From: Psychrobacillus antarcticus
Lineage (GTDB): Bacteria > Bacillota > Bacilli > Bacillales_A > Planococcaceae
Assembly: GCF_029533155.1 (NCBI RefSeq)
Contig: NZ_JAIZDB010000034.1
Span: 1 to 34,645 of the forward strand
Reading direction: 5' to 3'
Length of the DNA: 34,645 bases
Shown: in pieces, positions 34,204-34,645 of the stretch
Layout: each line of letters starts with the position of its first letter
How positions within the stretch are numbered: position 1 is the first letter of the stretch
Translations under genes and position numbers: made by a program
Notes under the pieces: model-generated
Databases searched by the model: none
What the model was told of the DNA's origin: nothing
The model's input: only the letters and a program-made list of their open reading frames with translations

Positions 34204-34498
34204 AGAGAAGTCGCAAAAAACGACACAGCAAATTGAACATTGAAAACTGAACATGCAAAACGTTAAGACATACAGCTTGACAACTAACTTTGTTAGTTCG
34301 ATAGCAAAACAATTTTTGACATCATTTAATGATGATGCCAGCAAAACAAATGAGCTTTTAAACTTATTTATTTTTCTGGGTGGCGAGACGTAGTACAGTG
34401 CAAGGAAGCAATCGAGAGAGAGAGGGAACGTACTAACGTACGTGACTGACCAAACGAGTGAAGCTGACGAAGCAATGTGCTGCGTATCGACATCCAGC
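34204..34498 (+). other. rRNA leader with a long hairpin before 16S
   Basis: The leader has an antitermination-type region (GAACATTGAAAACTGAACATG) and then a long stem: 34378-34401 pairs with 34472-34495 over 24 positions with only three G-A mismatches. A smaller hairpin (ACGTAC/GTACGT, 34428-34443) lies inside. The stem ends about four bases before the expected mature 16S start. It probably helps pre-rRNA folding or processing. Confidence 0.7.
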
Positions 34499-34645
34499 TA
34501 TTATGGAGAGTTTGATCCTGGCTCAGGACGAACGCTGGCGGCATGCCTAATACATGCAAGTCGAGCGAATGACGAAGAAGCTTGCTTCTTCTGATTTAGC
34601 GGCGGACGGGTGAGTAACACGTGGGCAACCTGCCCTGTAGATTGG
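34499..34645 (+). rRNA. 16S ribosomal RNA, 5' end (partial)
   Basis: The sequence GGAGAGTTTGATCCTGGCTC and the following ACGAACGCTGGCGGC are the conserved 16S start. The mature end is placed at about 34499 by alignment to memory of B. subtilis 16S. The first variable region has the GAAGAAGC/GCTTCTTC hairpin, and the text GTGGGCAACCTGCCCTGTAG is typical of Planococcaceae. The window ends after about 147 bases. Confidence 0.97.

Noticed and set aside
34368-34559. Minus-strand protein across the 16S start
   Set aside because: It overlaps conserved 16S rRNA and the structured leader and has no ribosome site.

Overview
The window comes from a low-GC, endospore-forming Bacillales chromosome, most likely family Planococcaceae (Caryophanaceae), with Psychrobacillus, Sporosarcina or Lysinibacillus-type genera as the best guesses. 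The order yfhF-recX-yfhH-yfhJ-yfhP-mutY-fabL-sspE-ntdP(ygaC)-ygaD, then ygaE-hemL(gsaB)-bcp-perR-ygzB-ygxA-rrn, matches the yfh-yga-rrnD segment of Bacillus subtilis. The 5' end of the 16S rRNA at the right edge also fits that family. Spore genes (pdaA, a gamma-type SASP) with sigma-G-like promoters show that it sporulates.

Layout. 1-145: the left end of an IS3-like element running off the window. 229-1045: two kinds of intergenic repeat. 1082-4665 (minus): a P1B-4 ATPase (PfeT/ZosA type, ferrous iron efflux) under a perfect PerR box, and a class I [4Fe-4S] fumarase. 4789-5118: a GC-rich array of sixteen 19/21-bp units, each starting with a CGCCCG-like block. 5168-6905: an SE1561-family gene, a candidate 26-residue small ORF with its own terminator, and an MFS transporter. 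7076-9776: an accessory stretch of a membrane protein, a lipoprotein, a DUF2785 protein, decayed gene remnants and an SRPBCC protein. 9931-13867: a HAD phosphatase, then rlmD, pdaA and yfhF on the minus strand. 13970-21486: the conserved yfh/yga core covering DNA repair (recX, mutY), fatty-acid synthesis (fabL), a spore protein, a nucleotide phosphatase and an ABC exporter. 21666-27285: a complete five-gene peptide ABC importer. 27408-27950: the second copy of the long foldback repeat. 27965-34028: ygaE, hemL, bcp, a 2-hydroxyacid dehydrogenase, perR, ygzB and ygxA. 34074-34645: tandem rRNA promoters, a structured leader and the start of 16S rRNA.

Functional links. PerR (32092-32535) has all five metal-sensing and four zinc residues at canonical positions. 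It has a near-consensus box at its own promoter and a perfect box at the pfeT promoter 29 kb away, so peroxide sensing, iron efflux, an oxidant-sensitive Fe-S fumarase, thiol peroxidase (Bcp) and haem synthesis (HemL) lie in one neighbourhood. The peptide importer has a CodY-like site beside its promoter.

The least explained items are the two-copy foldback terminator repeat (866-1038 and 27748-27926), whose apical stems differ by compensatory changes; the CGCCCG array at 4789-5118; the AGGA-loop mini-hairpins at 312-386; the candidate small ORF at 5507-5587; and the yfhF-pdaA junction, where one hairpin may serve as terminator and translation insulator.
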